Of a stretch of 38,177 nucleotides of DNA, positions 31,355 through 37,915 are shown piece after piece. Source of the DNA: a virus; the IMG/VR virus record IMGVR_UViG_3300040801_001118, positions 1 through 38,177 of that record; one strand, 5' to 3'. The translations under genes were made by a program, and so were the position numbers. The number at the start of each line of letters is the position of its first letter. The first letter of the stretch is position 1. A model generated the notes under the pieces. That model did not search any database. It saw nothing but the letters and a program-made list of their open reading frames with translations, and was not told where the DNA came from.

Positions 31355-31768
31355 ATGGCAAGCCTAAATCAAATCACATTAATCGGGAATCTAACAAAAG
31401 ATCCCGAGACAAAGACGTTCGAGAATGGAGGTTCAGTAACCAACATCTCAGTCGCTACAAACTACACTTACAAACGTAAGGATGGTGAGAAGGTAGAAGA
31501 GACAGAGTTCTTCGACTGCGTACTAAACGGACACAGCGCAAAGTTCGCACAAGACTACGCTCACAAAGGAATGAACGTATTCGTTCAAGGTAGATTAAAG
31601 ACAGACACCTACGAAAAAGACGGAGTTACACAATACCGTAAGAAAGTACGAGGTGATCAATTCTCAATCTTGGGAAATAAAAGTGACAACTCGACTCAAG
31701 ATAATAACTACGAGGCAAGTTCTACTGAAGCAAAGACAGACGTGGAAACGGAGTTCGATAAACTCTAA
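31355..31768 (+). CDS. ssb: single-stranded DNA-binding protein
   Basis: A 137-residue SSB: 'NQITLIGNLTKDPETK', 'VTNISVATNYTYKR', 'ETEFFDCVLNGHSAKFAQDY' and 'KGMNVFVQGRLKTDTYEKDG' form the OB-fold. The tail is acidic and Ser/Thr/Asn-rich, ending EFDKL. It lacks the exact DDIPF tip of bacterial SSBs but is acidic enough to recruit partners. It coats single strands for DnaB and Sak4. It has its own copy of the shared promoter. Confidence 0.93.
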   Translation: MASLNQITLIGNLTKDPETKTFENGGSVTNISVATNYTYKRKDGEKVEETEFFDCVLNGHSAKFAQDYAHKGMNVFVQGRLKTDTYEKDGVTQYRKKVRGDQFSILGNKSDNSTQDNNYEASSTEAKTDVETEFDKL

Positions 31769-31815
31769 GAACTACGCAAGGATAGAAGAACTATACAAAT
31801 TATTAATCTAATACT

Positions 31816-32043
31816 ATGGGATATTTTTCAGACATACACGCTCAAAAGCACGGATACTTTGAGAACGAGAAACGCCAAGCCCAGAAGGAAATGCAACAAG
31901 CAAACACACCAACCAATGACGACAGACCAACAACAGAAGACCGACCAGATGAATACCTACAAGAACGTAAAGCACACCAACACAGATTAAGCATAGAAAA
32001 CGAAATGATAAACAGAGCCGTAAATAGAGGCAGTCACTGGTAA
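31816..32043 (+). CDS. small hypothetical protein
   Basis: A 75-residue, very polar protein rich in Glu, Gln, Arg and Asn (MGYFSDIHAQKHGYFENEKR, then 'PTNDDRPTTEDRPDEYLQ'). It has no membrane or Cys motif and is probably partly disordered. It lies between ssb and a structured RNA-like element. No family is recognised. Confidence 0.5.
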   Translation: MGYFSDIHAQKHGYFENEKRQAQKEMQQANTPTNDDRPTTEDRPDEYLQERKAHQHRLSIENEMINRAVNRGSHW

Positions 32044-32077
32044 AACCAACCAAGCACCTTAACATCTCGGAAACCAC

Positions 32078-32291
32078 ATCAAGGGTTTAAGGCTGTCGCA
32101 TAGGGGCAGTGGTAGGGAACTGGTAAGCCCTACTGTAAAATATAGCTTACCACAACATGTTGAAACAATATGATTGGCAAAAACCAAAGTATTGTTCGGG
32201 TACTCACAAGCCCGTATAGCTTGTGTTATCGCTTTTGGGCACCCCCGAGTTTTAGTTACATTTTACTCGGGGTCAGCCTCAAGCCCTTGAT
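32078..32291 (+). ncRNA. candidate structured noncoding RNA closed by an 18-bp stem
   Basis: In a 271-base gene-free gap, ATCAAGGGTTTAAGGCTG (32078-32095) and CAGCCTCAAGCCCTTGAT (32274-32291) pair at 17 of 18 positions (one G-U, one A-C mismatch). Inside are stems AACAATA/TATTGTT (32164-32170/32190-32196) with an inner TTGG/CCAA, CACAAGC/GCTTGTG (32205-32211/32219-32225) and CCCCGAGT/ACTCGGGG (32243-32250/32265-32272). Also present are GTAGGG/CCCTAC (32112-32117/32128-32133) and TGGTAAGC/GCTTACCA (32121-32128/32145-32152), which cross and could form a pseudoknot. The sequence is less AT-rich than its surroundings. I do not recognise it as RNase P, tmRNA, 6S or a group I intron. Strand is inferred from gene direction. 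Confidence 0.6.
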
Positions 32292-32314
32292 AAAAATAAA
32301 ATTAAAGAAACAAA

Positions 32315-32692
32315 ATGTCAGTAGTAAATCCAACAAAAGAATTTGTTAACGCAGCCAAAAGAGCAAAGGATCGAGCAATGATTAGGGATAAGCAATCAAA
32401 GCATGGATTCCTAAGATTAAAAAGATGCTCTAAATGTTATCTGTGGTTCCAAACAAAATGGAATAGATACTATCAAAAGGGCGGAGCCTATAAAGCAGAA
32501 TGCCCACTATGTTTATGCGAAAGCAACAAGAAGTATAAAGAAAAACTACTTGAAGACCAACCAGATTATAAAGCATTCTATAATAGGAAGGTAAAAGAGC
32601 ATTTACATAAGTTAGAAGAGTTGAAACGTGAAAACGAAGCACAAGGAATAAAGGTAACTGGTTCAATGGAATGCAAAAGAAAATTAATTTAA
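32315..32692 (+). CDS. zinc-finger hypothetical protein
   Basis: A 125-residue basic protein with 'RCSKCYLW' (about 37-44) and 'CPLCLCES' (about 62-69), forming a likely zinc ribbon, flanked by Lys/Arg-rich helices. Such small basic zinc proteins in phages are often nucleic-acid binding or nuclease-related (HNH-like Cys clusters), but the histidine-rich core of HNH is not visible. It starts right after the structured RNA element. Confidence 0.6.
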   Translation: MSVVNPTKEFVNAAKRAKDRAMIRDKQSKHGFLRLKRCSKCYLWFQTKWNRYYQKGGAYKAECPLCLCESNKKYKEKLLEDQPDYKAFYNRKVKEHLHKLEELKRENEAQGIKVTGSMECKRKLI

Positions 32693-32702
32693 ACCAACCA
32701 AA

Positions 32703-32978
32703 ATGAATATCGAAATAATAAATATAATTATTTACATATTAGCTGGATTATTAGTTGGAGCCGCATTAGGATTCCACATAACAGCAAAAAAATTAGCAAG
32801 AATAGTAACTGAAAAGCAAAAGAAAGCCTATTCTGAAGGAAAAAAAGATGGTATTGAACAATTAATTGACCACCTAAACAACGAGATAGAAGGAATTGAG
32901 GTAGTCAAAATTGACGACAAACCAAAGAAAAAGCCAATAAAAAAGGTCACAAAGAAAAAATCAACTAACAATAAATAA
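32703..32978 (+). CDS. small membrane protein with N-terminal TM helix
   Basis: A 91-residue protein: membrane helix 'IINIIIYILAGLLVGAALGF' (about 5-24), then a charged helical region and a very basic Lys-rich C-terminus. The leader AACCAACCAAA (32692-32702) abuts the ATG. Its stop overlaps the next start (TAATG). It and the TM2-like gene may form a membrane pair, perhaps for superinfection exclusion, but no evidence beyond topology supports this. Confidence 0.55.
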   Translation: MNIEIINIIIYILAGLLVGAALGFHITAKKLARIVTEKQKKAYSEGKKDGIEQLIDHLNNEIEGIEVVKIDDKPKKKPIKKVTKKKSTNNK

Positions 32979-33196
32979 TGCCAAAGAAGAAACCAACAGT
33001 ATATGGAGTACCAGCATTAGTATCAGCAATTTGGCCTGGAATTGGTCAGATTATGAAAAAGGAAATAGGAAAGGGGATAATGATAATGACAGCATACTTC
33101 ATGGCAATACTGCTATGCTTTGTCCTTATCGGATTTTTCCTACTACCAATAATCTGGATCTACGGAATATACGACGCTTACAATACAGAGGTATAA
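32978..33196 (+). CDS. TM2-like membrane protein
   Basis: A 72-residue protein of TM2/DUF5683-like pattern: 'PALVSAIWPGIGQIMKKEIG' and 'KGIMIMTAYFMAILLCFVLI' followed by 'PIIWIYGIYDAY'. Two membrane helices with a short basic loop are typical of the TM2 family, whose members recur in bacteria, archaea and phages with unknown function. It is coupled to the upstream membrane gene through TAATG. Confidence 0.65.
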   Translation: MPKKKPTVYGVPALVSAIWPGIGQIMKKEIGKGIMIMTAYFMAILLCFVLIGFFLLPIIWIYGIYDAYNTEV

Positions 33197-33204
33197 AAGA
33201 AAAA

Positions 33205-33224
33205 AGGGCGGAATCAACCGCCCT
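33205..33224 (-). terminator. terminator-like hairpin facing the minus strand
   Basis: AGGGCGG (33205-33211), 6-base loop, CCGCCCT (33218-33224): a perfect 7-bp stem. On the minus strand it is followed by six T; on the plus strand it is followed by CAAAAA, not T. As an intrinsic terminator it would stop leftward transcription, yet no leftward gene lies nearby. Confidence 0.5.
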
Positions 33225-33260
33225 CAAAAACAAATGCTATGCAGACTATAACACAAGCGC

Positions 33261-33635
33261 ATGGCAAAACAAAACAAAAGCACAGAAAAAGAAATAGAAA
33301 GGAGCATTGTTGATTATTTAAGACTAAAAGGATTTTGGGCAGAAGCAATGCAAAGTGGAAGTATTGCAGTCGCAAATGCAAACGGTGGATATAGACGGGT
33401 CAATATGTGTTCAGCTGGTGTACCAGATGTGATTGCATGTGTTAGGGGGGTATTTCTAGGAATAGAAGTAAAAAAGGACGCCAAGGAGATAGCAAAATGG
33501 CGCAAACAATCAGATAAGAGGTCACAAGACCAACACAGACAAAAGGACATGATTATGGGAGCAGGGGGAAAGTTTCTCATAGTTTCAAGCGTAGAGGACG
33601 TAGTGCAAGACCTACACACATTAGGATTAACATAA
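33261..33635 (+). CDS. VRR-NUC domain nuclease
   Basis: A 124-residue nuclease: an N-terminal helix 'TEKEIERSIVDYLRLKG', the catalytic region 'CSAGVPDVIACVRGVFLGIE' with the PD...ExK-type residues (D in GVPDV, E and K in IEVKK), then 'QDQHRQKDMIMGAGGKFLIV'. That is the VRR-NUC fold, found as a small free-standing nuclease in many phages, which can resolve branched DNA. It may take part in replication-linked processing or host DNA breakdown. Confidence 0.85.
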   Translation: MAKQNKSTEKEIERSIVDYLRLKGFWAEAMQSGSIAVANANGGYRRVNMCSAGVPDVIACVRGVFLGIEVKKDAKEIAKWRKQSDKRSQDQHRQKDMIMGAGGKFLIVSSVEDVVQDLHTLGLT

Positions 33636-33643
33636 CAACAACA

Positions 33644-34045
33644 ATGCAAACACTAAAGATATTCAAAACAGCGTACCCAGAAGAGTACGAAGTTTATAAA
33701 GCAGAGATTGCAGACATCTTTGGAGACGAAACATTGCAAACCTTGGTAGCACGATACGAGCAAGGTCATAAACTAACAGAGGTAATAGACAGCGACATAA
33801 GGCGATTCTATACCTATCAAAAGCACATTAGCTGCTTAAAGCTAATCAGCAAATACATACCATTAGAAATAAGCGTTACTTTTTACGAGGACTTAATGAA
33901 TTACCTTCTTATTAGAAAAACCGAAGAAGTAACTGTAAAACGTAAAAGACAATTAGACTACCTAGTCAAAAAACTAGAGGCTGAAGCGCTTAAAGATAAA
34001 GCAGTGGCAAAGGGCTTTATAAAAACATTTGCCAATTACTATTAA
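33644..34045 (+). CDS. hypothetical protein
   Basis: A 133-residue helical protein with 'YPEEYEVYKAEIADIFGDET' and a Lys/Glu-rich C-terminal helix (about 85-120, 'EEVTVKRKRQLDYLVKKLEA'). No signal, membrane or metal motif is visible. It follows the VRR-NUC gene closely (8 bases). Possibly a DNA-associated or host-takeover factor; function unknown. Confidence 0.5.
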   Translation: MQTLKIFKTAYPEEYEVYKAEIADIFGDETLQTLVARYEQGHKLTEVIDSDIRRFYTYQKHISCLKLISKYIPLEISVTFYEDLMNYLLIRKTEEVTVKRKRQLDYLVKKLEAEALKDKAVAKGFIKTFANYY

Positions 34046-34057
34046 AAGTAAAACAAA

Positions 34058-34258
34058 ATGACATTACGAACAATTATAAAATTCCGTGACAACAGAGAAC
34101 CAATGCAGATAATGGAGAGTTACGAGGAGGCAATGGCAAGGTGTAAGGAAATAACATATCCAAACCTATTAATTCCATTTAGGGCTTATGAGCCAGATCA
34201 TGGAGAGGTTGACAGGGCAGTTATACTAGGAGACATTAAGGAAATAATAAGATATTAA
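34058..34258 (+). CDS. hypothetical protein
   Basis: A 66-residue protein of mixed alpha/beta pattern (MTLRTIIKFRDNREPMQIME, then 'YEEAMARCKEIT' and 'RAVILGDIKEIIRY'). Short size and central conserved-looking turn suggest a small globular domain. No family is recognised. It lies between an unknown helical gene and a membrane microprotein. Confidence 0.45.
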   Translation: MTLRTIIKFRDNREPMQIMESYEEAMARCKEITYPNLLIPFRAYEPDHGEVDRAVILGDIKEIIRY

Positions 34259-34270
34259 TAACCAATCAGA

Positions 34271-34432
34271 ATGAAAAAACAATCAATGACATTTACAGGA
34301 AATGGATGGGAAGTAACAGGAATGAACTTCTTGTTAGCAATTCTTACTGGATTTACTTTCGGTATTGCATTACCATATCAAATAATGTGGAATGTAAAAT
34401 ACTACATAGAGCATACAGAAATAAATAAATAA
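34271..34432 (+). CDS. membrane microprotein with DUF898-like segment
   Basis: A 53-residue protein: 'MTFTGNGWEVTGMNFLLAIL' runs into a membrane segment and then 'FTFGIALPYQIMWNVKYYIE'. The 'FTG.G.E' opening followed by a hydrophobic helix and a 'P(W/Y)....K..Y' end resembles half of a DUF898/YjgN-type repeat. The leader AACCAATCAGA abuts the ATG, supporting a genuine start. Function unknown. Confidence 0.55.
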   Translation: MKKQSMTFTGNGWEVTGMNFLLAILTGFTFGIALPYQIMWNVKYYIEHTEINK

Positions 34433-34443
34433 CAAAAATCATT

Positions 34444-34941
34444 ATGAAAATTTCTAAAAGAACAATGGAATACCTATACGGATTCATGTCAAACCATGTA
34501 CCAGCTAACCTTGAGAACATTGCAGAGGTAAGCGAATCATTTGAATTACTAGAGGAGCCAATGATTGAGTACCAGAAGAAAAAGGACGCAATCCTTACAC
34601 CGCTCGAAGGATTAAAGGGAAACCTGCAGAATGCACGTATTATGCTTGCACAGCCTGAAATGCCAGGAAACGACGAGTACAATAAAAAGCTAGAGGACAA
34701 CAGAAAGCAAATTCCAAAGCTAGAGGCTGACGTACAAGCAGTGTACGATGAGATCAACCCACTAGCCGAGGAAAAGATCAATATTAAGTTTTCAAGTACA
34801 TTTGAGACTTATTTGGGTGATTGTATTGCTCAATTCCTTGATGAAAACAAAGCTAATCCAGACAGAGACTTTACAGGAGCATTAGGAAGTGTAGACACAA
34901 AATGCCTAACTGAAATACTATCTCAACTAAATATGGTATAG
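34444..34941 (+). CDS. coiled-coil hypothetical protein
   Basis: A 165-residue acidic/basic helical protein with long amphipathic helices (about 10-110), including 'EEPMIEYQKKKDAILTPLEG' and 'NRKQIPKLEADVQAVYDEIN'. It ends 'DTKCLTEILSQLNMV'. No enzymatic motif is visible. An intrinsic terminator starts 29 bases after its stop, so it closes the operon. Confidence 0.5.
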   Translation: MKISKRTMEYLYGFMSNHVPANLENIAEVSESFELLEEPMIEYQKKKDAILTPLEGLKGNLQNARIMLAQPEMPGNDEYNKKLEDNRKQIPKLEADVQAVYDEINPLAEEKINIKFSSTFETYLGDCIAQFLDENKANPDRDFTGALGSVDTKCLTEILSQLNMV

Positions 34942-34970
34942 TTTATTCGTCCATTGGTTGGTTGGACTAT

Positions 34971-34995
34971 AAAAGCACTCGAAAGGGTGCTTTTT
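34971..34995 (+). terminator. intrinsic terminator
   Basis: AAAAGCACTC (34971-34980), GAAA tetraloop, GGGTGCTTTTT (34985-34995): GC-containing stem with a U-tract. It ends the operon that includes the VRR-NUC gene. The next promoter module begins 40 bases later. Confidence 0.85.
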
Positions 34996-35034
34996 ATATT
35001 ATAAAACAAAACTTAAAGTTAACTACACTTATTT

Positions 35035-35074
35035 GTAAAAAACTATTGCTTTTTACAAAAAAGTACGCTATAAT
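35035..35074 (+). promoter_or_regulatory. conserved 40-base promoter module, copy 3
   Basis: GTAAAAAACTATTG (35035-35048) over -35 TTGCTT (35046-35051), 17-base spacer, -10 TATAAT (35069-35074). The inverted repeat GTAAAAA...TTTTTAC (35035-35041 and 35050-35056) is perfect here. It drives the accessory operon starting at 35105. Confidence 0.85.
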
Positions 35075-35104
35075 TAAATTACAAAGTTAAATAACAAAAG
35101 AATC

Positions 35105-35260
35105 ATGGAACCAATTAAAACAGGAAAAAAATGTAGTTGCGGTGGAGATATAAAGGAATACAAGCTATTGGATGGACTAACAAAGGAAATTATAAAAGTT
35201 TATCACATGTGCAGCGAATGCGGGCTAGATTGGAAACAGTTTGATCCATTTAAAAAATAA
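35105..35260 (+). CDS. zinc-ribbon microprotein
   Basis: A 51-residue protein with 'KCSCGGD' (about 9-15) and 'CSECGLDW' (about 36-43), the CxC/CxxC layout of a small zinc ribbon. It is the first gene after the third promoter module. No clear family; probably a zinc-binding regulator. Confidence 0.6.
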   Translation: MEPIKTGKKCSCGGDIKEYKLLDGLTKEIIKVYHMCSECGLDWKQFDPFKK

Positions 35261-35281
35261 TATAAATTTTAACCAACCAAA

Positions 35282-35674
35282 ATGTCAGTACAAGTAATCG
35301 AGACCGAGAGAATGAACGACCTACTAACAACGCTAAAATGTCATCAGGTAATCACAGGGAGAGATGGATTAAGCGGATTCCATAGCAAAACGTATTTATA
35401 CGCACAAGCTAGAGGATGGAAGATAGAAGATGCACTAGAAGCAATGATAGATGCAAAAGCGGTTGAAAATAGAATAGCAGCTTCATTAAGATATAACGAG
35501 GAAATGAACGTAAGACACTACACACACACAGAAGGCGATGAGATGTGCATAGAAGACACATTAGAACTAATGAACTTAATAGATTACAACTGCGACGTTT
35601 ATAAGAACAAAGAACTAGACGAGGTTTGGCAAGAGGTAAAGAACAGAATCAAGGATGTATTATTAAGAAACTAA
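35282..35674 (+). CDS. hypothetical protein
   Basis: A 130-residue, mostly helical acidic protein with a conserved-looking middle segment 'YAQARGWKIEDALEAMIDAK' and 'MCIEDTLELMNLIDYNCDVY'. The leader AACCAACCAAA (35271-35281) abuts the ATG. No signal or metal motif is visible. It lies between two small zinc or helical proteins in the accessory operon. Confidence 0.5.
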   Translation: MSVQVIETERMNDLLTTLKCHQVITGRDGLSGFHSKTYLYAQARGWKIEDALEAMIDAKAVENRIAASLRYNEEMNVRHYTHTEGDEMCIEDTLELMNLIDYNCDVYKNKELDEVWQEVKNRIKDVLLRN

Positions 35675-35682
35675 CAATCAAA

Positions 35683-35696
35683 CCCCCGAAAGGGGG
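35683..35696 (+). terminator. CCCCC-GAAA-GGGGG hairpin
   Basis: A perfect 5-bp GC stem with a GAAA tetraloop (stem 35683-35687 and 35692-35696) nine bases after a stop codon. No T-run follows, as for the other U-less hairpins after 6760, 15254 and 30695. Confidence 0.45.
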
Positions 35697-35711
35697 CAGT
35701 AATCAACTATT

Positions 35712-35951
35712 ATGAAACACGATGATAAGTTCAAGGAATACGTAAAAGCTTGTATTTCTAAAAAAACAAATGCAATAGGTGTAGCCAATATTAATATCTT
35801 GGGAGACACAATAGAGGAGATAGACAAAAATATTAAAATTGCATTAAAAAATTCTAAAGTAATCTTTGTTTGCAATCATGAATATGTAATTCAAAAAATG
35901 CCAGAAGATGATTATTTTTTAGAAAAAGAAGAAGAATTTATTGAGAATTAA
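35712..35951 (+). CDS. small hypothetical protein
   Basis: A 79-residue protein of alpha/beta type with central hydrophobic strand 'KVIFVCNHEYVI' and an acidic tail. It has only one Cys pair partner (two Cys, about 14 and 53), so zinc binding is unlikely. No family is recognised. Confidence 0.5.
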   Translation: MKHDDKFKEYVKACISKKTNAIGVANINILGDTIEEIDKNIKIALKNSKVIFVCNHEYVIQKMPEDDYFLEKEEEFIEN

Positions 35952-35967
35952 AAATTAACAAATAAAA

Positions 35968-36174
35968 ATGAAACAAATTCAATGCACAAATTGTGGATCA
36001 TTCAAAATATCAAGTATCAGATCAATTTTACTAATTATGGGTTCATGTTTACTTGCTGGATGCATTCTAATAATTACAATACCGTTATTCTTTCCAGTTT
36101 CAATGATGTGCTTTTTATTGGCGCCATTTATACGAGGTCATATGTGTTTAACATGTAACAAAAAAATATCATGA
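35968..36174 (+). CDS. zinc-ribbon/membrane microprotein
   Basis: A 68-residue protein with 'CTNCGSFK' at the N-terminus, a hydrophobic stretch 'SILLIMGSCLLAGCILIITI' with a second 'PLFFPVSMMCFLLAPF' segment, then 'CLTCNKK' at the end: a Cys4 ribbon split by two membrane helices. Its TGA overlaps the next ATG (ATGA), evidence that TGA is read as stop. Confidence 0.6.
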   Translation: MKQIQCTNCGSFKISSIRSILLIMGSCLLAGCILIITIPLFFPVSMMCFLLAPFIRGHMCLTCNKKIS

Positions 36175-36389
36175 AACAAACATGTAAACAATGTGGAAAG
36201 AATTACACAAACCTATTAGAGGGAAAGTGTTTCGTGTGTAATTGGAAGAATAGACCAGAAAGAATATCAAACTGCTGCGGAGCCGAATTGATAATGGACG
36301 AAGGATGCACAAATACAGCAATGTGTTCAGAGTGCAATGAGTGGTGTTCCGTAGTAATAACCAATACAAATGAAACTAACAACAGATAA
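36171..36389 (+). CDS. Cys-rich zinc protein
   Basis: A 72-residue protein with nine or more Cys: 'CKQCGKN', 'CFVCNWK', 'NCCGAEL' and 'MCSECNEWC'. Four pairs suggest two zinc sites (tandem ribbons). It is coupled to the upstream gene by ATGA and overlaps the next by 20 bases. Related 'NCCGAEL...C..C...' ribbons are common in phage accessory genes with unknown roles. Confidence 0.65.
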   Translation: MKQTCKQCGKNYTNLLEGKCFVCNWKNRPERISNCCGAELIMDEGCTNTAMCSECNEWCSVVITNTNETNNR

Positions 36390-36561
36390 TCTAAAGGAGG
36401 CTATTAGTAAGATTAAAGACATCCAAGAAAACCCAATACAACTATATTGTCCATGGTGTGGGGTTCCTACAACTACATATGCAGGAAAGCTTAAAGAGAT
36501 ACCTACATGTATAAATTGTACAGAAATAATAAAAACATTTTTAACCAACACAAATGAATAA
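36370..36561 (+). CDS. zinc-ribbon microprotein
   Basis: A 63-residue protein: a helical N-terminus then 'YCPWCGVP' and 'CINCTE', a Cys4 ribbon. The leader AACCAATACAA (36359-36369) abuts the ATG even though it lies inside the previous gene, which supports this start. The end overlaps the next gene by eight bases. Confidence 0.6.
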   Translation: MKLTTDNLKEAISKIKDIQENPIQLYCPWCGVPTTTYAGKLKEIPTCINCTEIIKTFLTNTNE

Positions 36562-36958
36562 ATACACAAGTTTAGAATTCAGTAAGAAGTTAGCAGAGGT
36601 TGGGTTTGATAGGGGAACAATATTTGTTTATGCTAAAGAGATAAGCTCAAATATCTATAAACTTCTTATCAGTACTAGCGAAAATGATTCTGGTGATGGT
36701 TATTATCTTGATGAACACGGTACTATACACTACAGTAATCACTTCGACAATGAAATCAAAACCTACGACATCCTCAACGACCTATGTGTTAAGTACGCTA
36801 AGGAGGTTTGGGGGGATAAAGACATATGCTTCCCAGATAAGTTTGATAGTAATGCTATAAGTGTGTCCTACATAGTTAGATTACTGCAACAAGGCAAGCA
36901 AGACGAAGCAGAGCAGTACATAGAAGAGAATAGTATATTATTTAACCAACACAAATGA
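36554..36958 (+). CDS. hypothetical protein with LLQQGKxxEAExYI motif
   Basis: A 134-residue protein with 'IKTYDILNDLCVKYAKEVWG' and the C-terminal 'RLLQQGKQDEAEQYIEENSI'. This pattern recurs in small accessory proteins of Bacteroidota-type and environmental phages, based on recollection of family appearance rather than a search. Leader AACCAACACAA (36543-36553) abuts the ATG. Its TGA overlaps the following ATG by four bases. Function unknown. Confidence 0.55.
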   Translation: MNKYTSLEFSKKLAEVGFDRGTIFVYAKEISSNIYKLLISTSENDSGDGYYLDEHGTIHYSNHFDNEIKTYDILNDLCVKYAKEVWGDKDICFPDKFDSNAISVSYIVRLLQQGKQDEAEQYIEENSILFNQHK

Positions 36959-37218
36959 ATGAATTATATATAGAAGATAGCAACGGGCTAAAGCCTTATG
37001 CTATTGGTGACTATAAAGATGATAGATTTGAGGCAAAAACAGTAGCTATTGGAGACAACGCACAGGCAAAAGAAATGCAAATAGTGATTGGTGACAATGT
37101 TGATACTAATAATCCAAAAGACTCTATTGTAATAGAGTTAGATGGAGGCTGGACGTTATTCATAGGTAGAGAGTTATTTGGAAACGATATAGGATTGCAT
37201 AAAAGATTAGGATATTAA
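36955..37218 (+). CDS. small hypothetical protein with repeated IGDN motifs
   Basis: An 87-residue beta-type protein with three related turns, 'YAIGDYK', 'VAIGDNAQ' and 'IVIGDNVD', spaced 14-22 residues apart. It resembles a short beta-roll or left-handed helix. Leader AACCAACACAA (36944-36954) abuts the ATG. No family is recognised. Confidence 0.5.
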   Translation: MNELYIEDSNGLKPYAIGDYKDDRFEAKTVAIGDNAQAKEMQIVIGDNVDTNNPKDSIVIELDGGWTLFIGRELFGNDIGLHKRLGY

Positions 37219-37227
37219 CCAAGAGAA

Positions 37228-37890
37228 ATGAATAAAGAAGAGATAAAAGAGATAGTTCGGGAGGTGTTAGGTGAATTAGAGCAAGAAAAGTTTAATAACC
37301 ATTTAAAAATTAAATGTGGGGCTGGTTATGTATGCTATCAGGAAAAAGAGGAACACCAAGACATAACATATTCAAAAACACCAAAAGGAAATACTTTTGA
37401 TTTTCCAGATGATGAAAAGAAGGAAAAGCCAGATAACATTATTCTGGGTACGTGGTGTGGAGACCCTAGGCTAGACCCAGATAATAAGAAGGAATCAACT
37501 ACCGAGGAATGCTCGACAGTTGAAAAGAAAGTTATTGGGACAGATTGTAGCAATGGTTGTAAGTGCTTAAAAAAATTTCCACAGGAGGGAGATAAGTATT
37601 GGGCTTTTGAAGGAAGTGGTGGAGTATTTGAATCAACCATAAAAGATTCTTTCGATTTTGCTTGGATAAATGCAGGGAGTGGATTCCAAACCAAAGAAGA
37701 AGCAGAAGCAGTCAGAGATTTAAGGAAGCATGAGGCATTGCACAAAGAGTGTAAAACTGAAATAAGCTTACTTGGAGTTCCAAGAGGTAACACAAAGGTT
37801 GAGATAATACTTGAGTTTGAAAATGGAGATGATGCTATAGAGCGTGCAGAGATACTCAAGAGATTAGCAAAGATTAGGGGGTTGATTTGA
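37228..37890 (+). CDS. hypothetical protein with acidic and Cys-rich middle
   Basis: A 220-residue protein: an amphipathic N-terminal helix (MNKEEIKEIVREVLGELEQE), a disordered acidic middle with six Cys in 'GTWCGD', 'EECSTV' and 'CSNGCKCLK', then an alpha/beta C-terminal domain ('YWAFEGSGGVFESTIKDSF', 'TKEEAEAVRDLRKHEALH'). The leader AACCAAGAGAA abuts the ATG. TGA 37888-37890 is its stop; reading through it would run into the next promoter. Function unknown. Confidence 0.55.
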   Translation: MNKEEIKEIVREVLGELEQEKFNNHLKIKCGAGYVCYQEKEEHQDITYSKTPKGNTFDFPDDEKKEKPDNIILGTWCGDPRLDPDNKKESTTEECSTVEKKVIGTDCSNGCKCLKKFPQEGDKYWAFEGSGGVFESTIKDSFDFAWINAGSGFQTKEEAEAVRDLRKHEALHKECKTEISLLGVPRGNTKVEIILEFENGDDAIERAEILKRLAKIRGLI

Positions 37891-37915
37891 TCAAACAAAG
37901 TTTGTGTACTATACT
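37887..37915 (+). promoter_or_regulatory. sigma-70-type promoter before the methyltransferase-like gene
   Basis: TTGATC (-35, overlapping the upstream stop), a 17-base spacer and TATACT (-10). An inverted repeat CAAAC-AAA-GTTTG lies in the spacer, a possible operator. It differs from the three shared modules. Confidence 0.55.

Noticed and set aside
32078-32291. Group I intron, RNase P or tmRNA at the structured element
   Set aside because: The conserved cores I would expect (P7 region and guanosine-binding site, RNase P signature stretches, tRNA-like ends) are not visible, and flanking genes are not interrupted.
33031-33297. 88-residue plus-strand frame overlapping the TM2-like and VRR-NUC genes
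   Set aside because: It overlaps two better genes in another frame and has no leader motif or recognisable domain.
37338-37898. 186-residue minus-strand frame at 37338-37898
   Set aside because: It mirrors the plus-strand gene at 37228-37890 and has Ser/Leu-rich shadow composition and no promoter or ribosome site.
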